64,000 bases of DNA from NCBI GenBank assembly GCA_027257055.1, contig JAPVLO010000402.1, positions 620,001 to 684,000 on the forward strand, given 5' to 3'. Both the position numbers and the translations under genes were made by a program. The DNA comes from Cephalopachus bancanus (lineage: Eukaryota; Chordata; Mammalia; Primates; Tarsiidae). Shown here piece by piece: positions 45,930 through 56,974 of the stretch; the first letter of the stretch is position 1; every line of letters begins with the position of its first letter. The notes below the pieces were generated by a model. It searched no databases. It worked only from the letters and a program-made list of their open reading frames with translations, and was not told the origin of the DNA.

Positions 45930-46290
45930 GACTATATAGCTGTGCCTATAAAGAGGACATCTTCCAGAATTTCTGTACAGCTAGACATGTTTATGTGTCT
46001 TAGTTCTGACCAATGAGATGTAAGTGAAGTGCTGTGCAGCAGCTTCTAGGGGATTTCTTAGAAGACAATATGAGAGTCATTTGCCATATTCTTTTTTGTC
46101 CCTTCCTACTATATGCTCCTGGTTGGAGCCTAAGCAACCATTTTGAAACATGAGGCAACATGATGCCAATGGCAGAACAGCAGGATAGGAGAGTGGTTGC
46201 AGGCCAACATAGAGCTGACATACCCTCAAACTGCTTAACTCTGCATTTCTTTCACATGAGCTCAAAATGAGCTTTTTATAAAAGAAAATC
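45930..46290 (+). mobile_element. Old LTR-like interspersed repeat
   Basis: 'gtcttagttctgaccaatga' followed by 'gatgtaagtgaagtgctgtg' and 'gatgccaatggcagaac' resembles an ancient mammalian LTR-type repeat with the motif 'AGTTCTGGCCAATGGGATGT'. I am not certain of the family name. The related 3' tips at 55-130 and 15958-16025 may belong to the same group. Confidence 0.4.
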
Positions 46291-46950
46291 CTTGTTTTAG
46301 TTTCTCTGTTACATGGAACAAATACATATTTTTTTCCTTATGCTTTTGTGCCATTTTTGCCATTCTCACTATTCTTTTTTTTATTTTTTAATATAATTAA
46401 AAATATTTTTTAATTGTAGAGATAAGGTCTCATGTTGGGAGCTGGCCACGGAGGCCCACTGAGCATTAGGGATCGGAAAGGGCCGTTGACCCTGAGACCA
46501 CTAGGATGCGTTCGGGAGCTATGACCCCATTTCCTCCCCCTTTCTACTCAGCACTAACCAGATTATCTCCTGTGAGCTCAAAACATAAAAACTCTGAGAC
46601 CGGGATGAACACAAGCTAACTTTAGAAGCTCATTGCTCCCATTCTTCCACAAACTGCAGTTTTGGCTTTCACACAACTTACAATTCAAACTCGAGTCACA
46701 TCTAAGAGCCTTAGTATTGGTCACAGGCTTCTGGGTCATGATCTTAGGATTTATCGAAGTTGAATAAGGTGTAAATTGTAGAATATAGTTTTAGAAGACA
46801 GCCATTTTGTTGAAAGAATGCGGCTGGGTTACTTGCAAGTAGCCCACTGTGAACTTTGGACTGGGCCACATTCCAAACATTCTGGGATGGGCCACTTTAG
46901 TTTGTAAAGTAAGTACTTAAGTCTCTATAGAATTGTTTAACTTGGTATTA

Positions 46951-47019
46951 GTATGAAAAGGGCTTATAGGCAATATGAAAAGCGTTTATAGGCAGTACGA
47001 AAAGGGTTTAAAGGCAGTC
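46951..47019 (+). repeat. Three 23-bp tandem repeats in the LTR U3
   Basis: Units at 46951-46973, 46974-46996 and 46997-47019 share 'gaaaag' followed by 'ttataggcag'-type sequence with a few substitutions. Direct repeats in U3 are typical of retroviral enhancers. Their position, about 90-160 bp upstream of the TATA box, fits that role. Confidence 0.9.
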
Positions 47020-47108
47020 ATGGATTAAGGTTTCATTGATTAGGTTATGGGATTACACCTGAAAGAACATCTGGTGGGTGGCGAACGCCCCTCACACACC
47101 CAACTGTG

Positions 47109-47138
47109 TATAAAAGACCCATTGTAATTCCCAATAAA
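47109..47138 (+). promoter_or_regulatory. LTR TATA box and polyadenylation signal
   Basis: 'tataaaag' at 47109-47116 and 'aataaa' at 47133-47138 are separated by 16 bases. The tight spacing puts the polyadenylation signal in U3 just before the expected cap site, the arrangement known from short-R betaretroviral LTRs. Whether it still drives transcription cannot be told from sequence. Confidence 0.75.
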
Positions 47139-47165
47139 CGGCTTCTGCACTAGACTGGAATCCAG

Positions 47166-47170
<5 letters not shown>

Positions 47171-47198
<28 letters not shown>

Positions 47199-47209
47199 TC
47201 TTCCCCTCA
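47171..47209 (+). repeat. (TC)n tract in the LTR U5
   Basis: An almost pure TC run of about 37 bases. It may be an original pyrimidine-rich U5 feature that has expanded. The ERERER-type frame on the minus strand is an artefact. Confidence 0.95.
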
Positions 47210-47439
47210 ATCGCCGACACCGTCTCCACCTTTGGGGTACCCTGAACCCGGCTGGAGCTGGACTCTGGCAGTCTCACTACATTACCTAGGCTGGTCTCGA
47301 ACTCCTGGGTTTAAACAGTCCTCCTGTCTCAGTCTCCTAAAGTGCTGGGATTACAGATACCAGCCACCATGCCTGGCCCATTCTCATTATTCTTATTGTC
47401 ATAGGAAAAGCAGTATAATGTAGGCAATATGGTGACAGA

Positions 47440-47915
47440 CTTAGTGGCACAAGCTTTGAAGTAAGTCTTGCTTTATTCTTTGCTCTATGTCTAACTTTAG
47501 CTCTTTTTGCTTCAGCTTCCTGTTTTTTTTTTTTTGAGTTGGAGTCTCACTCTGTCACCCAGGCTGGAGGGCAGTGGCATGCTCCTGCCCACTGCAGTCT
47601 TATCCTGCTGGGCTCAGGTGATCCTTCCATCAGCCTTCCAAGTAACTGAAACTACAGATGCACGCCACCATGTCTGGCTAGTTTTTGTGATTTGTTGTAG
47701 AGAAGAGGTCTCACCAAGTTGTCCAAGTTGGTCTTGAACCCCCAGGCTCAGGCAACCCTCTAGCCTCAGCCTCCCAAAGTGCTGGGATTACAGGCTGAGC
47801 CACTATGCCTGACCTCGCTGTTAAATAAAGACTTCATAAGTTTATTTTCAGGAATAAATGAGGTAATGCATATGAAACAAATCATAGTCTATAATGTGAC
47901 CCAACACCTGGAGTA
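47440..47915 (-). mobile_element. MIR SINE split by an Alu
   Basis: Antisense MIR wording 'agcagtataatgtaggcaat'/'ctatgtctaactttagctc' to the left and 'attttcaggaataaatgagg', 'taatgcatatgaaac' to the right of the Alu at 47523-47814. Diverged but the order is consistent. Confidence 0.55.
47523..47814 (-). mobile_element. Dimeric Alu
   Basis: Antisense Alu starting 'gagttggagtctcactctgt' and ending 'gagccactatgcctgacc'. It shares the general subfamily layout but is diverged ('cactgcagtcttatcctgc', 'aagtaactgaaactacaga'), so it is older than the main group. Confidence 0.92.
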
Positions 47916-49299
47916 GATTTCACCATTACTCCAGTTTAAAAGCTTCACTTTTCTGCCTTTTCCATTTTGCTTCCTAAACCATCTTGTACATTGCTGTACA
48001 GAACTTAAGTCATTCTCTTATTTAAAGGTTTTGGTTCACATCGTTCTTTTATCCTTAGCAGTCTCTCTATTATAGTCTCTATTCTTTCAGACAAATTCCA
48101 TCAACTAACTTCATAAAACCTGATAGCTGCAGGCAAAAGTGTTATTTCACTCTTCCATTTTCCCAAAGCAAAACAACAAAAACCAATTGTTTTTAGATTG
48201 TTGCATTTTGCCTTAAAATTTTTTTAACATTTTTATTTATGATTGCTAAAATTGAGCAAGAGTGGGTTGGGTTCCCCTTGGCCCCTGCTATGTTCCCAGA
48301 GTAGTAAGGAGAGTGGTGGGGCAGGAAAAGAAAGCCATGACCTAAAGATACAAGGAGAGGCAAAAGTCATGTACAGCAAAATTGGAGGTCAGAGAAAAAA
48401 ACAGAAGTTGTAGTTGAGCCAAAGTTTAAGTCTTGTTGGATTAATGGCCAAATGAGTCAGAAGAAAACAAAGTTAAAGGATGTTCATGGTGGGTCTTGGG
48501 TAATCACTTTAATTTCTAATCAAAGTTCATGGCTTTCTGTTATGGGCTGGCAGGACCAGTGGAAAGCAGATTGTGGAATTGCCTAGATGGGAGAAGTAGA
48601 AATGCAATATAATGGATTGAGTCTGTATCTTTAAATGGCCTTAAAATATTTTTCTGTTTTTTTAAAAAACAAGGTGGGTGGTATGACATTATTAGAAGGA
48701 GAGGCAGATGGTGTCACTCATTTGGATTGTCTTCCAAATGGTACCTCTTGGCTCTGCTTCTTGGATTCTGAATCATGTTCAGCGTGCCTTGAGTAGCCAG
48801 CAGCCTCTTCAGATGATAAAGTGGAAGTGATCTCAGCAGTGAGCTAGAAGTGGAAGTCCTTGTTGCCATGGAATAGTGAAAATATGCATAATTAGCAACC
48901 TGAAATTGGGATTTGAGCCACCCTAATTATTAGTACTTCTTCAAATTGAAAGTTCTGGATGTCCCTGCAGAGTTGTGATGTGTATTAAATTAGGAAATGT
49001 TCATGGGCCAGCTGTGAGTTTCTACTGAAGGCATGGTTAAAGGTCTGTTGGATTTTGAGCCTGGACAACTTATCTCCTGGAAGCTTGTGCTTTCCTCTGT
49101 CAGTGCTGCAGTTTTCTGGTATTCTGTATTACAGAGGTAGTGTGTGTGTTTGTGTGTGAAACTCTTTCAATAGAGAATTCGAAGCAAATTAGATTCCCTC
49201 CTTATAGGTCCTCCTCACCTCTCATTGACAATCTTGTAATAGTCTCCTAATTGATATACTTCTAGCTCTAGTCTAATATCTCTGCAATGATCCTTCTGC
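47916..49299. other. Unassigned DNA
   Basis: About 1.4 kb with no recognised repeat or exon. A short GT-rich patch lies at 49140-49160. Confidence 0.4.
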
Positions 49300-50170
49300 C
49301 TGAAAAACTCCCTTTATAATATTCTGTAGAACAATCCACTGGTAATAAATTCTCTTAGTTTTAGTCTAAACATTTTAAAAATTTTTCATATTTATTCATT
49401 TATGTTAATGTGTAGAATTTCATGTTAGAAGTTTTCTTTTAGCACGTTCTGGTTTCTACTGTTTTGTTTAGAAGTCAATCCTTGGGAATGAATTGCTGCT
49501 CCTTTAAAAAGAATATGTCAATTTTTTTTTCTAGTGGCTGCTTTTAAGAACTACTTTTTGTTTTTTGACTTACAGCAGTTTTATGATTTTACACAGAGGT
49601 ATGCTTCTCTTTGTATTGTTTAGCATGTTATTCAAACCCTTTTAAAATTGTGGCTTGATTTTTAAAAATTGTTTCTATCCAATTCTTCCTCTCCTCGCTC
49701 CACTTTTATTCTTGGACTTCAGTACATATATGTTAGACTTTTGCCACATTAGCTTTATGTTTCATATTATTTTTCTATTATTTTCTTGCAATGTTTCAAA
49801 CCACATATTTTCCTGTCCTATTTTTCACTTCACCTGTTCTCCTTTCAACTCTGTCTAATGTGTTATGACTGTCGACTGTGCTATTCATTATTATTATTGT
49901 TTTAAAATGCTAACATTTCCATTCAATTCTTATTTATTATCCAGTTTATGACTTCCGATCCTTACCTTATTTTATATCTTCTTGACTATGGTAACTATAT
50001 TTAAAGTCTATATCCCACAGCTTCATTTTTTGGATCTTGTGGTTCTATTCCTATTGTCTGAATTTCTCATAGTTTGCAGTCATATTGCTTTGTTTACTTA
50101 TGGACTTTGCTTTTTTTATTGAATATTAGACATTGTATCTAAAATTTATAACTAATTTTGAAATCTAGAA
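49300..50170 (-). mobile_element. Old L1M-type relic (antisense, T-rich)
   Basis: T-rich plus strand with recurring old-L1 wording: 'tttctagtggctgctttta', 'gacttacagcagttttatga', 'tattgaatattagacattgt'. Similar in kind to 62520-63830. No open frame; edges and family approximate. Confidence 0.5.
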
Positions 50171-52695
50171 TAATGTTTTTTTCTGAAATAATTTATATTT
50201 GTTTCTGAAAAGAGACTTTAGCAACTGTACTCTCAGCTCCTCTTCTAGAATTAGCAGATACCCCTGTGGATATTTAGTCTCAATCACCAGTCTCAGCAAC
50301 CTGGGTTTATTTCTTCACTAAGATATTTTCACTGATTTAAGATTCTGATGCCTTCAGGTATATTTTGTTCAATATTTCTGGTTGTACTCAGAAATAAAGG
50401 TGATCTACATTACTCAGTCTACCACTGGCAAAAGTGGATATATGAATAATTAATTTTAATATATGGGACAAATTACATTAAATCCTGAAAAGTGGAGAAC
50501 ACAACCTTCTCTTGTTATTGGTGAAGAGGAAACATGAAACATTTGTGGATTATTTTCAGCTCTATTTTTAACCAAATAATTTACCAACAATTTATAGACT
50601 TGTACTATTAATTTTGATTACTCCACCTTACACTGTGCACAAGAATATGAATGATCATATCTATTACTCCTTTTAAGTACTCTTTCTTGTTATATGTGTT
50701 TTTCTTGAAGAAATCACATTTCTATTCCTAATATAAAAGATTTTTGATTACTTAATGCTAACATTTCTGTCTTAAACTGATATTTGTGAATTAAAATGTT
50801 TTCACTAAGCACTGTCAATTACTAGAAGGGAAGAAGGGCATTTTGGCTAAAATTTAAATAGACACTTGGAATTAGTTATCACACTCTATCAGAACTCCTT
50901 TTTCTATTCTGGAAAGACAAGCTATTTAAATGACAAGGGGTTCTTGGAAGATGGGCTTTCTCTGATCTGTTAGGGTTTAGAAATACATAGATAGAACATT
51001 TCCAACATGGCAGAGTAGGTGATATCAGGCATGGTTGAGAGACTGGGATAACTTCCCCAAAAAACCATGTTTCAAGGAGGCAGAACACAGTTCTTGTGAG
51101 TAAAATCATTTGAGTGTACAAATAATTATAACAGAATGGACTAGAATAAATAATTTCAAGTGTATGTGGGCTGTGTTGGGTCACCCTCCGATATAAAACT
51201 TCTGATTGCTGTATATTTGGATGAGTATGATAAAAAGGTCTGTAGACATCCAATTCTCTTTGCTGTGGGGTTCTTTTCAAGGCTGAACATTTGAAGAAGA
51301 AAGTGTTTCTTTGTGGTCAAGAACCATATGAAAACTAAAGATCTGGCAGCAGATTATGGAAAATCTATGACATTAGGACTGCAGAGAGAAAATAATTCAA
51401 TTCCAAGGTTTAATGGCTCAAGATAGACCATAGCCTTGGACATAGAGAGAGGTATTGCACAGTGACTTGAGACAAGTACAGTAATGTTTGGACAATGGAG
51501 CAGAAACACAGCGAGAGTCCTAATCTAAAGAGAGGGACTGTAGAGCCACAATCATGGACTTGCATTCTGTGTGAGATACTGCCCTCCTTACCTGTTGGGA
51601 ACTCTTAAAGTGACATAAAATAAAAAGAGTGAGGATCCTTAGTTCTGGCTTTAAAGACTAATTATTCAGGCCTTTGTTTAGGACCTTTGATTGGGCAGAG
51701 CCTGGGGAACTTGAGTGTTACCAAGTAAACAACCCTGAGGATGTTCAGATATGGGGAAGAGTAATCCTTGGAAAAGTCTGCGCTTCTTGAAAATCAATTA
51801 AGTGGTGATTCAAAATATCTATGAATATTGGCCAAAGAAGCGTGAGTCCTCTGTAGTGTAGGAGAATATTAAAAATATAATGATCTATTTGGAAGATATT
51901 TCAACTATTTTTGGCTCTAGAAAATGTATGAGATATAGATAATTTACTGAGTCTGACATCTTCTAAAACTAGCTTCTTTAATTTTCATGAGCTGTTGTTC
52001 ATTAGAGATTATTGACATTTAGAGTTTTCTCAAAGATAAGTAGTTTTATTTTTATAACTTACATGCCATTTCTTCTGAGTAAAATATATATTGGTAAAAC
52101 TTGTTTCATGAGTTGAGAAATTTATACTTTTTTTTTATAAGAAATTGCACAAATGTGTATATGTATGTTCATTCTGTTTTCTCCAGTGCATGTGAGGTCA
52201 TGACAAGTAACCAAAGGCCATTATTTACAGAGTCAAGGAACTGAGGTCCATCTAAGAAATAGTCTTCCTGGGATGTGGTGAGGAAACCTATTGGCTTTCT
52301 GTGGCTTATCTTGACCTTCTCAAATTCTGCTTTTATTGCCGGTGACATAAGGAAATACTCATATAGGACACCACACAACTATTTGCAACCTGCAGGTAAA
52401 ATTTGGGATTCCTCTTCCTATGCCTCAGAAAGTATGTTTGTGCTGATAAAGTAGAATGATAAAGAATGTGCCAGAAGCATGTAGTGTTTCAGCTCTAGAG
52501 ATAGATGAGTCAGAAAATGATGCAATCATGACAGATTTAGGAGGTGGAGCTGGGGAGAGTAACCACTGAGATGATGACCAGCAGCTTCCTGGTCCAAAAT
52601 ACCCAGAGTGCCAGGAACAGTGGAATGAGGAGCTGACAGGAGAAAGCCTAAAGAAAGATAGTATGGTGTCCCATGAGGCTCTGTAGATATGTAAG
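50171..52695. other. Unassigned DNA
   Basis: 2.5 kb without a confident element. The 133-codon minus frame at 50879-51280 shows no domain. No splice-flanked exon or RNA gene is evident. Confidence 0.4.
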
Positions 52696-52699
52696 CATA

Positions 52700-52900
52700 T
52701 CTGGGTCATAACCTTGCCGCTGTTTCTTGCTAACTCTATCTCTGCAAAGCATTTCTATTCTGTAAATCTTAGTTCCCTCATTTGCAAAATTGGAATAATA
52801 TTAAGATTTTTCTGTTATCATTAAATAATATATTCAAAGTGCTTAGTTTATTGTCTGCCACATATTAAGCATTTATAAACAATAAAACCAATATTAATAA
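52700..52900 (-). mobile_element. MIR SINE
   Basis: Antisense MIR: 'aaatcttagttccctcattt', 'gcaaaattggaataatatta', 'caaagtgcttagtttattgt', 'ctgccacatattaagcattt'. Confidence 0.8.
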
Positions 52901-53439
52901 CAAATAATCACTATTATTAACATAAAGATTTTCCTAAAATTTGATTTTCTAAGACTCAAAGAGAAATGTCAATCATCCTTGTTTAAGTAGCTCATGAAAA
53001 GGAATAGGAGAAGAAAGAAATGTAGGGGACCCATTTGGGGTGATTAGAACAATACTTTGATGTTTTTTAGAAAATCTATGAGGAATAGAATATCAGAATA
53101 TTTTGGTGGAATCTTCAGAGTCAGAGCTAGAATCTGTAAACTTTTACTTCTTATGGATACTTAATACCCTGGGAGGAAGATTATGGTAAAGAACCTGAAA
53201 GTGGTGACCAAGAAGCACCTAGGAATGTGCCAAAGTATTCTCCTGTCTCAAATAAAAAATGGCAGATGTAAGAAATGACCCTTAATAAAAACAGATGGTC
53301 TGAAATTGCATTGTAAAAGAATGAGTTTTCCTCTAAAATAATAAGAAGCAATATTTTTGAAGATGTTGGTTTTTTTCTTAATGCAACCATATTTGTAAGT
53401 GTAAGTTGTTTCTTATTTTGTACAAACTGAACAAAAAAT

Positions 53440-53540
53440 GTGTTTCAACAAACATTTGCACGAAGTGAGTTAGGTCTTTCAATGCAGAATAAGACACAGT
53501 ATCTGCACTGAAAAAATTGTGTGGAACTTAAGTCATTTTA
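53440..53540 (-). mobile_element. L2 3'-end fragment
   Basis: 'ttcaacaaacatttgcacg' followed by 'gcagaataagacacagtatc' resembles the antisense L2 3' end. Short. Confidence 0.45.
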
Positions 53541-55540
53541 TACCCAATAGTGCATTGCTGTGGAGCTATAAGTCATAAATATAGCCAAACTAGGAGTGGC
53601 ATTTTCATGCTTGGAAGCACAATCTAAGTTCATACCAATTCGAAGTTTGTATGTATCTGTTCTGTGATCGGGAAGTTTGTCCAAAAGCAATACAATTTTA
53701 ATCTTACCATATTTTAAAGGTATGAGAACACCCACACGGGACAATTTTTATGATTTTCATCTTGCAACATGGAACAGAATGTCTGAGAACAGAAGACACC
53801 ATATAGATATGTGGTCATTTTGGTGTAAAAGACCATCTGCCTACCTCTGTACAATATGGTTGAAGAAGCATAAAATGAAGACCCAAATCCCTTTACACTC
53901 TTGAAGACCAGATGCCTTATGACATGACTGATGAGTGGGGTGAAATTCATCCCTGTGCCCATCCAGTAGGTAGGGATTAGGTAATAGGCACAGGAACCAG
54001 CTGTCAGGTATCTGAAACACCATAAAATTTTAGAATTTCATTATTAATATTCAGTGCGGAGCTGGGATTTTTAGATTAGTGATTTTATAAGGGACCTTAT
54101 GACTACTGAACAGGTAAAATGTAGCTCTTTGGTATATTGCACTAACTGTGGCTAACTCTTTAAAAATGCTATATTGTTGAATATAGAAAAAGAATTTCAA
54201 TACTTCTTTTCTTGGGAAATGATGGACTGGGAATCAAACATAGTGCATTGGGCCAAAAATTCAAGAGTGAACTGTGTTAATCCTGCTTCCGGATATGGTA
54301 TATTCTGTAATCTTGGGCAATACATTTAACCTGCATAAAGAAAAGAAAAAGCATTCCAAAGTACTTCCTTCTAAGAAAGGAGAATTTTATAATGCTTGAC
54401 AGGGCACTGAGTACAATGAAAATTAATACTAACAATGATTGTTCTTCAAAGACAAGTCTCTCACTTTTGCCGAGTTTTTAAAGATGCTGTCCAATTAGTG
54501 AGAATATGAGAAATGAGCCTCTCTGATTCTCATTTTTGGCTGGAAATCTTGGCTGGGTATTGGGACAATCTGTTTTTGCTGGCTATTGCTCTGGGGGAGC
54601 ATTATTGTTAGCCATTCAGATGCTCACTGAAATCTATATTCTTAGGGAATGGTGGATTTTGCTTCCAGTGATCAGCTTGCCATTCTTTGCAGCACAAGCA
54701 AAAAAGACCCCTTTCCTGCCCCTTGGCCCTGCTGGGGTCTTGGGCCTGCAGCTCACATTCTCTGCACTTCTTCAAGCTCATTAGTCAGTTCACAGCCATC
54801 TGTCTTTGTGCCATTAACCCACTCGATTGGACACCATGCAGTTGTTTTCTGTGTCTGTTCTGGTAAATTATGTGCCACTGTTGTTATGCACTTTGAGGTA
54901 CATACTGTTCTAATGACAGTTCCTTTGGAAAAGATCTGGATGGAGGATACCTTTGTGAGAATCTGAAGCTGTGGTGAGGTTTGGTCCTTGGGGGCGGGAG
55001 AGGAAAAAGCACTTGAATAAGGGCAATCTTTGATTATGCCGTAGAAGAGGAAGTCAACGAAAAAGTCTACGGCTCTATTGGTTAGTGGATAAGGTGAGAA
55101 TATAGGGAAGCATAAGAGAAAATCAAAATGAGACGAAAGTAATTTTCTGGCCTTGGAAGAACATCAATAGAGTGATGACACGTGAATACTTAGCAATAGG
55201 AGTGTAAGTTTCCTCCCCTTTTTTTCTCTAACTAGTTCCATCCAAGCTCATCATGGGTGGGTTACTTAAATGTTACTTATGCTACTTGGATAGGATAGAA
55301 AGAAATGGATACAACCAATCTGTGGAAGGCCTGATTATGTCAGGAGAGCAGAGCTAGCAACCTTCATAAAGCGAGAAGGCAGCATACTAACTAGGGGCAG
55401 AGCTACACTGAATTTTTCTGCTTGGTCTCCAAAACTCTATGGAAGAATTTTAGGAAATGCTAGTGGGTGAGAGTGCCTCAAGTATCACATGCTGCTTCAA
55501 GAGAGAAAGAAAGTGACAATGGTTGTATGTGATAATGAGG
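53541..55540. other. Unassigned DNA
   Basis: 2 kb in which I recognise no repeat. The frames at 54536-54966 (82 and 105 codons, overlapping in different frames) have no family features. The GC-richer patch at 54700-54760 is too short to be a CpG island. Confidence 0.4.
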
Positions 55541-56205
55541 AGATATATGTTCTCCCATTTATTTATTTATTCAAGTTTTAAATATAAGTGTGGATTTATG
55601 GATATATATTTTATTCTATGGGTTTTAGTACAGTGTTATCATTATTTATTTTGTTGCTCCAATATTTCCATTTTGGCCATTAGGAGACACTTTAGATTGC
55701 CCCTTGTGTCTAGGCTTATCTTATATTTTCTGCCCTAGCCCTGGAATCAACAACTTCTCTAAAGGGTCCTTAAATATAAGATGAGCCTAGACACAAGGGG
55801 AAATCTAAAGGGTCTCCTAATGGCCAAAATGGTAATATTGGAGCAACAAAATAAATTTCCTTTATTAGAAAGTGGCGTTTGGAAATCAAGCAAGATCTGA
55901 GAACTAGCTGTGTTCATTGCTGCTCAGATATTATTGCCTCAATGTCCCTTCAGTGGACAAAACTGGGAAAAATATGTATTTATGCTAACTCATGCATACA
56001 CATGCATTTGCATTTTCATATCCATTTATTTACATGTGTATTGAAATTTATAAGTTTATACTGGTATCCCTCATTCCAATCCAACATCATTGGGTCCCTT
56101 TTCCTTTTATTATTTGTAATTTCCTTCCTGACAATACAAAACTTGACTCCCAGTGTTGGCAATATATTTACTTATTTGTTCAATTCTAGTATACATATAG
56201 GGTAG
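55541..56205 (+). mobile_element. Old L1M 3' UTR fossil carrying an inverted duplication
   Basis: Order of an old L1 3' UTR in sense: 'ttttggccattaggagacac', 'ctgccctagccctggaatca', 'gaactagctgtgttcattgc', 'cagtggacaaaactgggaaa', 'cattccaatccaacatcatt', 'ttacttatttgttcaattct'. At 55772-55856 an inverted copy of the element's own upstream sequence has been inserted, after which the L1 sequence resumes ('tttccttta', 'gtggcgtttggaaatcaag'). Confidence 0.75.
55644..55856. repeat. Inverted repeat: 85-bp arms, 43-bp loop
   Basis: Arm 1 is 55644-55728 and arm 2 is 55772-55856. Arm 2 is the reverse complement of arm 1 at 81 of 85 positions with no indels. The loop (55729-55771) is ordinary L1 3' UTR sequence. 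Transcribed RNA would fold into a long near-perfect hairpin. Because arm 1 and the loop are in normal L1 order and arm 2 is not, arm 2 is the inserted copy. Confidence 0.97.
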
Positions 56206-56970
56206 TTTCAAAATTGCTAATCTATGCCTCTGTGAGAAACACACTTATTAACTAGACTACAATATTTGTGTATAAGTCTTTTTGTCTTTACGATCTAGGT
56301 TTATTTCCTCTCAAATTTAGTTTTCAAGGTGACCTTCTCCAATACCAGCTATGGTGAGATAGCTATCACTTAAATAGATTTCTGGTAGTACAGGTTATCA
56401 CTGGAGTGCAGCAATGTGCAAACTGGCTGCAGATAACGAAGATACTTGTAATCTGAAAGAAAAAAATTCACCTAGGTTTGCTTATTTCATAATTGAAAGT
56501 ATACACTTTGGTATAACTTTATTATTTTTTCCCCTGTATCAGCTCAAAAATCAATATTTCTATGAACTCTCAGAGTAATATACTAAATTTTTTGTAAGGT
56601 CTGTACCATCAACAGGCATTTTAGATTTCAGTTATAGATTAATAAATCAAAATGACCCTTAAGTTCATGGTAACTATGTTTTTGAACAGAATTCGGCTCC
56701 TTGGGAATGTTTCAAAATAGCAGCTATTAATTTATATTGTATCTCTAAATAGCTATATTACACCTCTATGTCTATATTATATAGTTTCTTCCTAAAAGTT
56801 ATTTGTACAATTTATAACCTCTAAGACTGAATTTTTTCTAAGTGGCAGGTTTTTTCTTTAAAAAATCCAAACGATATAAAGACAATTTAAAAAATTTTTC
56901 CAAAAATTGTAATAGAGTACAATGAAACTTTTACCTATCAAGAGAAATAAAGATTAAATAATTACAACAA
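56206..56970. other. Unassigned DNA
   Basis: No repeat or exon recognised. The segment 56380-56460 is less AT-rich and could be a conserved non-coding piece, but nothing in it is diagnostic. Confidence 0.4.
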
Positions 56971-56974
56971 ATAA

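Larger units (their letters stand above)
46433..47270 (+). mobile_element. Solo LTR of a class II (betaretrovirus-like) ERV, 838 bp
   Basis: Bounded by TG...CA ('tgttgggagctggccacgg' to 'ctggactctggca') and by a perfect 6-bp duplication 'gtctca' (46427-46432, 47271-47276). Six bases is the usual duplication size for class II/ERVK-type elements; class I elements usually make 4-5. TATA box 'tataaaag' is at 47109-47116 and the polyadenylation signal 'aataaa' at 47133-47138. The signal lies about where transcription should start, so R would be very short, as in MMTV- and MPMV-type LTRs. U3 has three 23-bp tandem repeats. U5 holds a long TC run. No gag, pol or env lies beside it, so it is a recombined solo LTR with no protein product. 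Confidence 0.92.
46377..47378 (-). mobile_element. Free left Alu monomer (FLAM) split by a solo LTR
   Basis: Antisense Alu monomer: 'ttgtagagataaggtctca', interrupted, then 'acctaggctggtctcgaac', 'ctcctgggtttaaacagtc', 'ctaaagtgctgggattacag' and 'ccaccatgcctggcc'. It is flanked by a 16-bp duplication with one mismatch: 'cattctcactattctt' at 46361-46376 and the C-to-T version at 47379-47394. Removing the LTR and one 6-bp duplication restores a monomer of about 160 bp. It is an early primate Alu form and predates the LTR. Confidence 0.92.

Noticed and set aside
46433..47270. A complete provirus around the LTR
   Set aside because: Only one LTR is present. Both flanks are the two halves of the same Alu monomer with matching 6-bp duplications, so no internal region exists here.
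50879..51280. 133-codon minus-strand frame
   Set aside because: No motif, no flanking signals, and composition similar to other chance frames.
55644..55856. The hairpin as a microRNA gene
   Set aside because: The arms are 85 bp and nearly perfect, longer than a typical precursor, and they arose by duplication within an L1 fossil. Nothing shows processing.
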